From: Cristatella mucedo
Lineage: Eukaryota > Bryozoa > Phylactolaemata > Cristatellidae
DNA length: 32,500 nt
Reading direction: 5' to 3'
NCBI GenBank assembly: GCA_009760855.2
Contig: WPIO01000056.1
Location: 807,501-840,000, forward strand
Below are positions 21,661 to 31,339 of this stretch, piece after piece. The notes beneath the pieces were generated by a model that made no database searches, was not told the DNA's origin, and saw only the letters and a list, made by a program, of their open reading frames with translations. Every line of letters begins with the position of its first letter. Within the stretch, counting starts at the first letter, position 1. Both the position numbers and the translations under genes were made by a program.

Positions 21661-21770
21661 CCTCGAAACTTTTGCTCGGTCCGTTTGAATTGCCCTGCTC
21701 GATTATACACCCACTGACGCTGTGTGCTTTATGGCTAACCAATTGAAATGCTTCCTTTTTCGGTGCAAGT

Positions 21771-21802
21771 ACAGTACGCCGAGAATTTTCTCGGCGTACT
21801 GT
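21771..21802. repeat. Perfect hairpin, 15-bp arms, 2-base loop
   Basis: ACAGTACGCCGAGAA, then TT, then its exact reverse complement. No decay is visible although the neighbouring LINE pieces are strongly decayed. Confidence 0.95.
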
Positions 21803-22612
21803 CGAAACTTAGGCTTAAGCTTTTCTTAGGATGCTATATAAGTTTCTTCTTCTTATTGCACTAGCCTGCAAATGAAAAACTTTTTGTAGGATTGCTTTCA
21901 ATCTAATAGGTGCATCCAGTGAATTTGGGGATGCTCATTCAGAAGCTGCAGCTCGTTTTAACCCATCGCGTCAGGATGTTTAACATTACGTATTTTGCGT
22001 TTTTATTTTACAATACCTTCACATGCAATACTTTGAGTATTTGCGATCGTTTAATAAATATAACATCCAGGTTACGTACAATTTAAACATAAGTCTTCCT
22101 TCATTTAGTCAGATTCTTTTAACCTGCCACTGGTCTCCTTTCTGCTATGCTCAGCAGCTGGATTGTGGCTTCATGGATTCAGGCTGCAACAGTAACTAGC
22201 CAGTATTATACCATTCTAGCGGCCTTGAGGTGTCTATGCTCCACTTCACGTGTGTCCTGATGGAACATATCACCATGTTCCTCACTGAATGCTCCTAAAT
22301 TTTATAGGAAATAGTCACGGTGAGAGCTTAGAAAATATATTTAAACAGTAATCCTGCTGCCAAGTACCGCTTGGCGTTGAACCATGTTCTCAACTATTCG
22401 CATGTAGTCAGCAGACTTGTTATTGTCGCCAAAGTTTGCTGCGAGAGACAAAGAATTCCATGCTTAAAACTCTAACCTAGTCATTTTAAATTTAAACTGT
22501 GTGTCTTTGAGCCATTATCTGATCTATGGACCTACAAAAAATGCCAGCTTTCCCCTTTGCCTCGCTAACTTAAGGAGCTTTTTTGCAAGTACTTAAAGGT
22601 AACGGATACAGA
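21803..22612. other. Unassigned AT-rich DNA
   Basis: No gene or known repeat was recognised. Confidence 0.4.
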
Positions 22613-23030
22613 GCCAAGTTCTTACGCTGACCCACAAGGCCCGCCACGGCTTAGCTCCTCTATACCTAGCTGAGCTGGTGCACCAGTTTCTGCCTCCTCG
22701 AAACCTCATGTCTTGTATGGACAATAAATTAGCTGTTCCATTCCTCCCCTTAAAGACCGTTGGCGATAGAAGCTTTTGCTCTGCAGATCATAGACTGTGG
22801 AACTTACTTCAGCAGTTCCTACGTACCGACAACTACTCTCCTGCTACCGACAATGGCACATTATTTCCAGCGGTCCTGAGCTGCTACTTCCATGCTGCTC
22901 ACTGCCTCAACTGCTCCCCTGACTCTGCTACTCTTCCCACTTTCTCATTTTGCGTGAGATGAAGTCTGTTGGCTACCGAGTGCGTACCGAAAGCCGCTTA
23001 GGCTGTGAGTGCGCTATACAAAACTCTCCT
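22613..23030 (+). mobile_element. LINE fragment of a second family, C-terminal region
   Basis: The plus frame reads VLTLTHKARHGLAPLYLAEL, then VGDRSFCSADHRLWNLL. From memory of families such as CR1- and L2-like LINEs, these correspond to the YKALHGLAPxYL and GxRAFxxAAPRLWNxLP blocks at the end of the reverse transcriptase protein. The frame stays open to 22962. The 3' part carries GCGCTATACAAAACTC, similar to the SINE tails here. It clearly differs from the LVHAFVTSRLD family, so at least two LINE lineages are present. The 5' part is missing. Confidence 0.7.
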
Positions 23031-23089
23031 GAGTAACACTCACATAGTGTTTGTGGCTTTGTGGAGTTAGAGACGGAGATATATTAAAT

Positions 23090-24290
23090 TTACATTTCAT
23101 TACTGTCTTGGTTCAGAGCTTTAAAAGATTTTTTCGTTAGTCCAAGCTTTATATACAAGGCCAGAAGTAGGAGTTTATTGCTGTCAACAAGAGGAAGCTC
23201 TCTGATGTTGTCACTCCCAGGCACGAAATGTGTTCTCTCAGGCCAGTCTTTCTTTCGGTCATGAAAAGCATCAAATGCGACAATCATCCCGCAGACAGAC
23301 TTTATGTAGCCACCTTGAAGTTCAAGCAGAAGGTGACGGCGGTTAAACCGCCGCATATCTGTCACTGGTGCTGGTTGTAGTTGCTTTCATCGGGAAGCAT
23401 ATTTACTTTTCAGCAAGTCTCTTTTATGTGTAGAGAATACGCAACCGGTAAATAGGAAGCTTCATTTCCATTGTGAACTGAAAGTCTTTAAACTGCGGTT
23501 CGATGAATCAATGAGGAGTCTCCTCTCAGTTGAATCATAGCACTTTTATATTTGTTTAACTAGACCTTCGACGTTGCTGCAATAGACTAGTGAACCTTTC
23601 GTCAAAAATTACGGAAGACACTCTTTTTGACGATGTCTATATTGCAAAAATCTAGTACCCAGCGCAAGAAAATTTCCCTCTTTTAATGTAGAACCGAGTA
23701 GTTCAGCCGACACTTTGGGCAGATCAAGGTCTCTCAATAAGCCATCAAGATCAGATTGTGACATTGGTTTAGGCGTTGGAACATCAAAGCATCATAGCTG
23801 TCATCAAAGTCACCTTCACCTGCACAAGAATCACCGTCAGTCAATATATCGAGTGTAACAGGTGGAACAGGAACCCCACCTCATCACTGTGCGGTCGCAG
23901 GTCGCATCATTAGCTGCAGATTTGGACGCTTCAATTTTACGCTTATTCTTCTTTGAAGCCGTGCACGTTAGTGATGCAGAAATAACAATCCAAACATGGT
24001 AGGTTTGTCCTCTTCAAATCATCGGTACTCCAAATGGCATGCATTTGCTTTTACCTCAAAACCGTAGTCTCAAATTTTCTACATACGGTTTGCACATACC
24101 AAATGAACTGTGCCCGTGTCTTATCCTGCTCTGCCAGCTTGCATCCGAAGTAGGCGTGGTAGCACGTGTTTCACGAACGCAGTAATCGGTAGCCGCTGCT
24201 CTTTTGTCGAGAATCTCCCACAGATCTATCAGAATATATGCGGAGCATTCTTTCAAGCACTTGGCATTATAAATCAAAGTGAAAATATCT
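23090..24290 (-). pseudogene. Decayed copy of a multicopy invertebrate ORF family of unknown function
   Basis: Read on the minus strand from 24290 down, in several frames, the order of recognisable blocks is CMPFGVPMI (about 24025-24055), DCYFCITNVHGF (about 23957-23992) and SDLDGLLRDLDLPK, the latter followed by LLGSTLKEGNFLALGTRF. Next come KGSLVYCSNVEGLVK, RRLLIDSSNRSLK, LLLELQGGYIKS, KKDWPERTHFVPGS, PLVDSNKLLLLALYIKLGL and KALNQD (23110-23340 is one open frame). I recall the same order from uncharacterised, highly repeated predicted proteins of several invertebrates. That is memory, not a search. At least four frameshifts or stops break it. It may be the cargo or transposase of a mobile element. 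No terminal inverted repeats were found. Confidence 0.6.
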
Positions 24291-24612
24291 GTTGATTTAA
24301 ATGACTATATTAACAAAAAACGGCTAATTGTTTAACAAAAAATAACAGACACCATTTATGTCATTATGCGACTGTAACAAGTAAACCCAATGAAAGCCGA
24401 TGTTATTACACATAATGCATAATCTTAAATTGCACCCGATCTTTGATAAACAAAATCTACCAAATTTGACGTGCTAAAGCGATAGAAAATACACCGTAAA
24501 TCATCATATGTGATATATAGTTGGAAAATGATAACAATTACTAGACAACTGATATCATGCAGGCCAGTGTCATTATTATTCTTGCAGAAATTCTCCACAT
24601 CTTAGGCCTATT
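24291..24612. other. AT-rich unassigned DNA
   Basis: No gene was seen. It lies between the decayed ORF family and a LINE tail. Confidence 0.4.
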
Positions 24613-24682
24613 TAATAGTAATAAACTTGATAAAGCACCCTCAGAGAACTAAATCTTTTTTTAGGTGCTTTACATTTGCTAA
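24613..24682 (-). mobile_element. Isolated LINE 3' tail
   Basis: The minus strand reads GCAAATGTAAAGCACCT, a short loop, AGTTCTCTGAGGGTGCTTTA and an ATT-type tail. The stem is TAAAGCACC paired with GGTGCTTTA, a perfect pairing that differs from the TAAAGCGCC-type stem of the other copies at both sides. Confidence 0.8.
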
Positions 24683-24935
24683 TTTCTGAGTCTTTTTTTA
24701 AATAAAGCTGCGTGATGTGATCTTTCGCGTATTCGCCTGCATGACGTGTCCGCCGCATGACGGTCTCTCATTCCATCGCCGGCAGCCATGGTGATGGCCT
24801 GTCTTTAACGACCCCAAATCTAAGCAAGTTTTGGTCAACCACGGACTCTCCGCAAACGGTCCTGCAGCTCCCGCATACGTAGAAACCCCTGCTTGGTCAG
24901 ATACGGCTCCCGCTCCCTGGCTCTCCGGCTCCCTG

Positions 24936-24936
<1 letters not shown>

Positions 24937-25024
<88 letters not shown>

Positions 25025-25065
25025 ATCTCTGTCTCCCTCTGTCTCCATGTCTCTGTCTCTCACTA
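24937..25065. repeat. (CT)n array with a CTAT/CTGT edge
   Basis: About 82 bp of pure CT is followed by CTAT, CTGT and CCCT variants. Confidence 0.97.
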
Positions 25066-25079
25066 GTGCCTTTGATCAG

Positions 25080-25135
25080 TTTTCACGACCGAGGTCGTGA
25101 AAAGAGAGCACCTTACCTCTGGGCTGTCGTGGCCG
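25080..25135 (-). mobile_element. 5' half of a tRNA-like SINE head with palindrome
   Basis: The minus strand carries CAGAGGTAAGGTGCTCTC, related to the A-box region at 7053 (shared GGTAAGGTG) and at 13844 (shared AAGGTGCTC). It is followed by TTTTCACGACC, TC and the inverted arm (25080-25103). The copy near 7040 shares TTTTCACGACCTCGGT but then runs on into a B box. Here the B-box half is replaced by the inverted arm. Confidence 0.5.
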
Positions 25136-25462
25136 GGTCATAACTCGGTGCCGTTTGGCGTCGCTTATGCAAATCTAGACGACCCGCAGCCATAAGTAAT
25201 TGCCCCGCTGTCCAACTGCACTAACTCAGCAGAGACGAAGTTTCACCCGGCGCCCGCAGCGATGGCCCGCTCTCTGGTCGCAAACCCAGCGTGCACTTCT
25301 GGCTCCGCCTTTCGGTCTTACGTCTACGCCACGCCTGCTGCTGCCGGACGGCGGATGGCTCCCTTAGCGAGAGATCGATCTCGGTCTCGATGCCACCGGC
25401 AGGCAGGCGTGGCTCTCTGTGGACGCCGCAAGCGGCCGCTCGATCGCCGCCCGATCGCGCTA
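25136..25462. other. Unassigned GC-rich DNA
   Basis: No gene was recognised. Confidence 0.4.
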
Positions 25463-26455
25463 CAATAGTAATAATAATAACAATTATGCACTTGATAAAG
25501 CGCCCTCAGAGAACTCATTCTCTATCTAGGTGCTTGACATTTGCTGCAAAGGGAAACTCGACTGAATGATGAGTAATATCATACTTGATAAACAACATGA
25601 ATAACATAGTTAGGGGTGTGCACAGAGTCAGCATGAAGTGAGGTTAGTGGTAGCATGTACAGTGTCAGTATGCATAAGCACATGAAGAATGAATCACAGG
25701 GACCCACTAAATGCTGTCCTAAAAAGGTACATGAAGAACGAATCACAGAGACCCACTAAATGCTGTCCTAAAAACGTGTGTTTTCTTCAAGTTCTTAAAA
25801 ATGTGATCAAGTAGGGGATGTTCTGACACAAGTCGGGAGTGAGTTTCAGGCTTTGGGAGCATACGGACTAAATGCACGGTCTCGAAATGATTTGAGGTTT
25901 GTACAAGGTAGTGGTAAACTGTTGGATTCCGAAAAGCGGGTGGTACGATGCTTGGCCTGCTGGGGGAGTAGATCAGAGAGATAGGCTGGAGCCAAAGAAT
26001 GAAGTGACCTAAAAGTGAGCGACAAAACCTTGAAGTCGATCCGTTGCCTGACTGGTAGCCAGTGCAGGTCGGCAAGAAGTGGTGTGATGTGGCAACTGCG
26101 ACGCTCACGACAGACAAGCCTAGCTGCACAGTTTTGCACCGGCTGTAAGGGCCTGATTGAACATGCCGGTAGGCCAGCAAGCAGTGAGTTACAGAGGTCA
26201 AGGCGGGATGTCACAAATGCATGGACCAACTTAGACGTGGTATCCTTATCTAAACAAGCCCGAATTTTAGCAATGTTATGTAGCTGAAAGTAGGCAGACT
26301 TGATTGTGGAGCTAATGTGATTGTTTAACGAGAGGTCATTTTGAAACATGACATCTAGATTTCGAGCTGATTCAACAGGAGCCACTGTGGCAGAGCCAAT
26401 TTTGAGGGTCAGCCTACCGCGTTTTCTGCCCAAAAAGAGGCAGCGAGGTTCGTTT
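25463..26455 (-). mobile_element. LINE, 5'-truncated: thumb and C-terminal region, 3' UTR, ATT tail
   Basis: A minus frame from about 26455 to 25846 reads in order CLFLGRKRG, LTLKIGSATVAPVESARNL, SLNNHISSTIKSAYFQLHNI, KLVHAFVTSRLD, LHWLPVRQRIDFKVLSLTF, APAYLSDLLPQQAKHRTTRF and YAPKA. This is the region after the reverse transcriptase palm in CR1/L2-like LINEs. The Trp codon of AWNS is TGA here, which ends the frame. The 3' untranslated part and the (ATT)n tail (25463-25485) follow. A 49-bp tandem duplication is present at 25680-25777. The open frame continues upstream into CpG-rich flank to 26769, giving an apparent 307-codon chimera. Confidence 0.92.
25680..25777. repeat. 49-bp tandem duplication in the LINE 3' region
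   Basis: Units 25680-25728 and 25729-25777 differ at three positions by eye. The 28-kb and 32-kb copies show only one unit or none. Confidence 0.9.
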
Positions 26456-26476
26456 CGCGGCCGCGAACCTCGCTGC
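26440..26476. repeat. 13-bp inverted repeat at the LINE 5' junction
   Basis: GCAGCGAGGTTCG at 26440-26452 is inverted at 26464-26476 around a GC-rich centre (CGCGGCCGCG). It spans the point where LINE similarity ends and CpG-rich DNA begins. Confidence 0.85.
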
Positions 26477-27480
26477 GCATCGCAGGGCCGGCCCGCCTCG
26501 CCGCTACGAGGGCGCCTTTTAAAAAGCCGTCTGCCACCGACGCCGCCCGACTCCCAGTCCGTCCGGTGCGTTCGCCGCGCTTCGTAACGGCACGCGCCGC
26601 GCGTCGGGCCGGCTCGAATCGCTTCGCATCGCGTCGGCCGTCGCGTCCTCCTCTCAAAAGCGCGCGACGACGCGCCGCCGGCGCCGCCGAGCCGCTCGGC
26701 GGCGACAGCGCGTCGCCGACGTCGTCGCGCGACGCCGCTGCCGGCTCCGCGAGCCCAAACCGCTCGCAAGCGGCGCGAGGCCCGACGTCGCTACGCTCGG
26801 CCGCCTGCTTCCGCTTCCGCACGCCAGCGTCCTGCGTCCGGTTATCGAAGGGGCCACGTTTATTAAGAGCGAACTTGTAAGCGCGTTCGCGCGCGGCGCG
26901 GATTCGAGATTCAGCGAGATTCAGGCGAGACGTACAGAGGACGAGCAGCGCGGAGACCTCGACCGCATCGTCGGCCTCGAGACTTCCGCCGCCTCTTACG
27001 AGGATATATAAGTCTCGTGCACGACCCCGATTCTCTATCGTGGAGCTTCGCGCGTGGCTCGGTGCTCGAGCCCACGACCTCGGCAGTCAAAGCCGAGCAT
27101 CTCTGGCCAAACCGGATCTTAACGCCGCGTTGGCTCTCCCGAGTTCACGCTCGTGGCAGAACGCGCGGCGCGCACAGGTGAGATTGACGCTAAATTTCAC
27201 GCGCAACTCGACTCATAACTCGCGTACCGCGGAGCTCGTACGATGCAACAACGCACGTTTTTGTGCGGAGAGAGCAAGCGGTGCCCACGCGGTGCTTCAG
27301 CTAGAAACGCGTCGCTGCAGCGGCCTCTGTAGGCTGCTGCGCTGTCCATTGGCTGCGAGCGCGAAGCACTCAGCGACGGATTTAGTGTCGCTCGTTCATT
27401 TAAGTAGACTCGGCGGACCCTGTAAGCGAGATCACGACACCTTGCTGGTTACCGACAGCATCGAGTACAGGCAGGTTGGA
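26456..27480 (+). promoter_or_regulatory. CpG-rich block with TATA box and candidate first exon
   Basis: This is dense CG-rich DNA. TATATAAG at 27005-27012 is a full TATA box, so transcription would start near 27035. A donor CAG|GTGAGA lies at 27177/27178. That would define a 5' exon of about 140 bp with no obvious start codon. A second TATA box, TATAAAAG, lies at 27745-27752 outside the block. No coding exon downstream was recognised. The block could be a cellular promoter, or a promoter-bearing piece of a mobile element. No second copy was seen in the window. Confidence 0.35.
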
Positions 27481-28242
27481 TAATCCAACCGTAAGCGCGC
27501 ACACACGCTCGGGCGCAAATTGCAGGTTTACAAGCGCCTAGCAAAGCAGCCGATTGCGTCTGCTGCCGTAAGCAAGCGACTGTCACTCCCCAGTAATTAG
27601 CGATCTCGCAGACGTTGCCGAGCCAATAGAAGGCGCGATTCGGCATTTGTAGCTCTCGAGCGAGCGCACTAGCGGTTAGGTTCTGCCGCCACTCCATTGA
27701 CAAATCTGCTGTCACTTTCCCCGAGTTTACCTCGTAGCGCCGAGTATAAAAGTTAAGATAAAGAATCAATTGATCCCCGTCGAAAGACGGCCTCTCGGCA
27801 GAACGTCGGCCGCCGACTTCACGCAATGGCTACGCAACACACGCCTTAATTAGACCTTCACCTTTAACCTTCTTCCGAGCGCACATCCTGCTGGTATCGA
27901 ACCCAAACCGTTACAGCTATAGACCGCTTTTGAAAAAGCTTTGAAGTGTAAGGACCCTGAAACCTTAAAAATGATATCTGAGTTCAGTGCGGTTGACTCG
28001 GGCGTGCGAAGCTACGTCGTCGGCGTTGCGACAACTTATCTAACCGGTAGAGGATGGGTGCGAACGTGCTAGCACTGCGAAGAGTTTTTTTAAGACGGTT
28101 TCTATAGTGCAAACTTGCAGTACTTATGCACTGATTTAAGCACGCCAAAGAATCGCTGCAGTGCATTTGGCGAAGGAAAGCAGACGCCGCCATCTTTGCA
28201 ATCATTTCCGACACCGTTCGACTGGCTCCGTCTTACTCGCAG
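27481..28242. other. Unassigned DNA, no gene recognised
   Basis: A 125-codon minus frame (27449-27826) has no recognised motif. GGGTTCGATACC on the minus strand near 27891-27903 resembles a B box, but no A box is properly placed. Confidence 0.4.
27745..27752 (+). promoter_or_regulatory. TATA box candidate
   Basis: TATAAAAG, preceded by GC-rich sequence. An ATG about 80 bp downstream opens only seven codons. No gene is attached. Confidence 0.25.
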
Positions 28243-29020
28243 TTTTCAGCTTCATAACATTGCCGAAATTCGGGCTTGTTTAGATAAGGATACCACGTCT
28301 AAGTTGGTCCATGCATTCGTGACATCTCGTCTCGACTTCTACAACTCACTGCTTACTGGCCTACCAGCATGTGCGATCAGGCGATTGCAGCTGGTGCAAA
28401 ACTCTGCCGCTAGGCTTGTCTGTCGTGAGCGTCGCAGTTGCCACATTACTCCATTTCTCGCCGACCTGCACTGGCTACCAGTCAAGCAACGGATTGACTT
28501 CAAGGTTTTGTCGCTCACTTTTAGGTCCCTTAATTCTATGGCTCCAGCCTATCTGTCAGATATACTACCCCATCAGGCCAAGCATCGTACCACCCGCTTT
28601 TCGGAATCCAACAGTCTAGAAAAACCTCGCACAAACCTTAAATCCTTTGGAGACCGTGCATTTAGTTCATATGCTCCCAAAGCCTGGAACTCCCTCCCGA
28701 CCTGCGTCAGAACATCCCATGACCTGACTACATTTAAAAGGAACCTAAAAACACCTATTTAGGACAGCATTTAGCGGGTCCCTGTGATTCGTCCTTGATG
28801 TGCTTATGCGTGCTGACACTGTGCATGCTGCCAGTAACCACATTTGCATGCTGACCCTGTGTATGTCACCCCTAACCATATTATTCATTTCGTCTGTTTT
28901 TCAAGCATGATTTTACTTACCATTCAATTGCATTTCACTTTGCAGCAAATGTAAAGCGTCTAGAGAGAGATTAAGTTCTCTGAGGGCGCTTTATCTAGTG
29001 AATTATTATTATTATTATTA
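28243..29020 (+). mobile_element. LINE, 5'-truncated: C-terminal reverse transcriptase region, 3' UTR, ATT tail
   Basis: This is the best-preserved copy. The frame is open from 28243 to the stop at 28760-28762 and reads FQLHNIAEIRACLDKD, SKLVHAFVTSRLD, QLVQNSAARLVCRERR, LHWLPVKQRIDFKVLSLTF, APAYLSDILPHQAKHRTTRF and YAPKAWNSLPTCVRT, ending KRNLKTPI. About 170 codons of LINE are fused to unrelated upstream codons back to 28115. The endonuclease and catalytic palm are missing, so it cannot move by itself. The 3' untranslated region has the TGCTGACACTGTGCATG motif, then the hairpin at about 28949-28995 and (ATT)n. No clear target-site duplication was seen. Confidence 0.93.
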
Positions 29021-29758
29021 CTTGATGGATATCTAATTCTAGTATCCAATGCGATGTAACTTGCTCACGACTTTTCGTGACCAGCCCTGAGGTTCGTAGC
29101 TCGCAGCTGCGTGCGCGCGTGTGAGCACAATTTACGGCGAGTTTCGCCACTGCCCAAGTGACACGTGTCGAGTAGGAATTGTCTGAAAGTATAGAGCCGC
29201 CTGGTACGGCTGACTCTGTAGAATTGCTGCTACAACTGCGACGTACTGACGTATCTGGAGCTCGAGTCTTTGGCGAAAAACACGGCGCAACGAGATGCGT
29301 GCGAGAGGCCGGAATTGGTGGAGCCGCCACTTCGAAGCACGGCTACAGCGAGTCGCTGTCAGGGCGTCGCTGAGCGCCGCGCTAGTACGCTCCGAAGATA
29401 GCCGCTCGTCGGCAATCGAGACCACCCTTGACCTTGGGAGCAAGTCGGTTCGCTTAAAGTCTAGCGCTGAATTCACCACGCGGGAGGTGCGCATCTCTTC
29501 ATGGACAACGGCCGATAGACGACTGACTAATCGTCACTTCCGGTCGTCTTTCTACCGATCGAAGGCAAAGGGTACGATCTTTATCAGGATAAGCCGCTAA
29601 TGATATCTAGAAACTATATCGTTACCCCATTGATTTAGCTGACTCGTCATCGCTGAGCCGAGGATCGACATACGTACACGTTGATCTGTCGATTTCATCG
29701 AGCAGCCTTGAAAAAAATGACCGCGACAAGGAACTCCTGCTACGAGAAATGGCGAAGC
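29021..29758. other. Unassigned DNA, no gene recognised
   Basis: Open frames up to 120 codons lie on both strands without recognised motifs. Confidence 0.4.
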
Positions 29759-29776
29759 GGGGGGGGGGGGGGGGGG
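29759..29776. repeat. Poly-G run (18)
   Basis: This is the longest homopolymer in the window. The polyglycine and polyproline frames across it are not supported as genes. Confidence 0.95.
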
Positions 29777-30631
29777 AGGAATTCCCAACCCCATACGGCA
29801 GGGTCACCACCTGGGCAGCCCCAGATTCCTACGCCCCTCCCAAACCGTCACCAACGACGGGATTATGTCATAATTCCACTCGGCGAGCAACCACAAAGTT
29901 CGCTCGGAATAAACGCCACGATTTGCACTACAATTTTTCCGTAATTGCGGTTCTAGCCACGCCCACAGGAAAACCTTTCGGATATGGTCCTCTACATAAA
30001 AATTGTGCAGGTCTTGTTCCCTTCCTTGGAAACTATGACTCCAACACTGACAGAAGGATTCGACGCTACGCGGATCCCGGCTCCATGCGAAGCACTTCCG
30101 GTCGCGGAAATGCTTCGATGCCGACCGCCGCCGCCGCCACGGGCTGTCGTCGATGATTTGTCGCACGCACGACGATGTTGCCGAATTAGTACGCGAAGTG
30201 GACTCGCACTATCGAAAGCCACTCGCAAGCGGTGGCGTACTCTGACGTCACGTACTTTTAACGGTGTACTCTGACGTCAGCGGCCTTGGAAGCTCATAGC
30301 GAAGGTGCACGTTACGCCTGCACCACTGTGTGTTATGTGCACCAGTTCGTATTCCAATGTGACTTCGAGGAGCTACCGAGCCCTGTGTAATCGAGTCTAT
30401 TCTTGCGTGCGTGCACGTAGCCCACGTGACACGAATTCAAAAGCATGCTACCTTATGAAGTTGGAGAATAGTTGCTGCTATAAGAACAGCATAAGCGATA
30501 TAGCGCTCCACGATTCTGTCGCTCGATCTCTGGGTCTGGGGCTCCCTGCGTGCTATCTGCTTTGCAGTGGTCTTATCTGGTAAATGACTGCGACAGCCTC
30601 GTGATAGCTGTCTGCCATCTGCCTCTTTATG
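29777..30631. other. Unassigned DNA, no gene recognised
   Basis: A direct repeat GTACTCTGACGTCA lies near 30237 and 30264, each with a CRE-like TGACGTCA palindrome. Nothing else was seen. Confidence 0.4.
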
Positions 30632-30761
30632 TCTCTCCGAGTTTCTCTCATCCTCTCTCACTCTTTCTGTCTTCGCCTCCTCCCCCTCTCGCTCTCTCTC
30701 TCTCTCTCACAGATTCTCCATCCCTCTTTCAAGTTGATTTTATTTCTTTCTCTTTCAGCCT

Positions 30762-30812
<51 letters not shown>

Positions 30813-30857
30813 AGCTACATATCCTTCTCATTTCTCCCACTCCCCCACTCTCTCCCT

Positions 30858-30923
<66 letters not shown>
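30632..30923. repeat. Pyrimidine-rich region with two long (CT)n arrays
   Basis: Pure CT arrays (about 30770-30808 and 30865-30923) are embedded in CTTT- and CCCT-rich sequence. Confidence 0.93.
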
Positions 30924-30925
<2 letters not shown>

Positions 30926-31339
30926 CTGTCACTTTCTGTTAGCACATATAATCGAGAGGTTTCTCGTCCCAATCCTTGTCAAATGTCCCTATCGCAAGTT
31001 AATCTTAAAATTCTTCTTACACGCTGAAGTGGTCTCTCTCACCTCTGCTGCCCGGCCCTTGAACTTTGGCTCGCTCAAGCGCCTGCACGGCAGCGTTAAG
31101 AACCATATATGCACACGCAGACGTACTCAGGCATCGCGGCGGCTTCCTGAACACGTAGCTCGATATCACCGCTGCAGACCGGTGCGACTCTGACCCTGGC
31201 CGTTATCAGGCGCCTCGTTAGTCACATGTGCCCTGGCTTGGCATCTGGGCAAGCCTTGGGTATCACATGACGCCAGATCCGCTTTGCTCGCTAAGAGCAG
31301 GCACATTGTGCAACCAGCCAGTTGGCCTGCCGAAGTGCT
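30924..31339. other. Unassigned DNA upstream of the candidate exon
   Basis: No repeat or gene was recognised. If the exon at 31340 is real, this is its promoter and 5' untranslated region. No TATA box was seen. Confidence 0.35.

Noticed and set aside
26456-27800. LTR retrotransposon with TATA-bearing LTRs
   Set aside because: The two TATA regions do not match each other, and no repeat pair or gag-pol codons were seen.
27449-27826. 125-codon minus-strand frame
   Set aside because: No recognised motif. Its start region overlaps a plus-strand TATA box.
27891-27903. tRNA gene or primer-binding site suggested by TGGTATCGAACCC
   Set aside because: No A box at the right distance, no cloverleaf and no LTR pair found.
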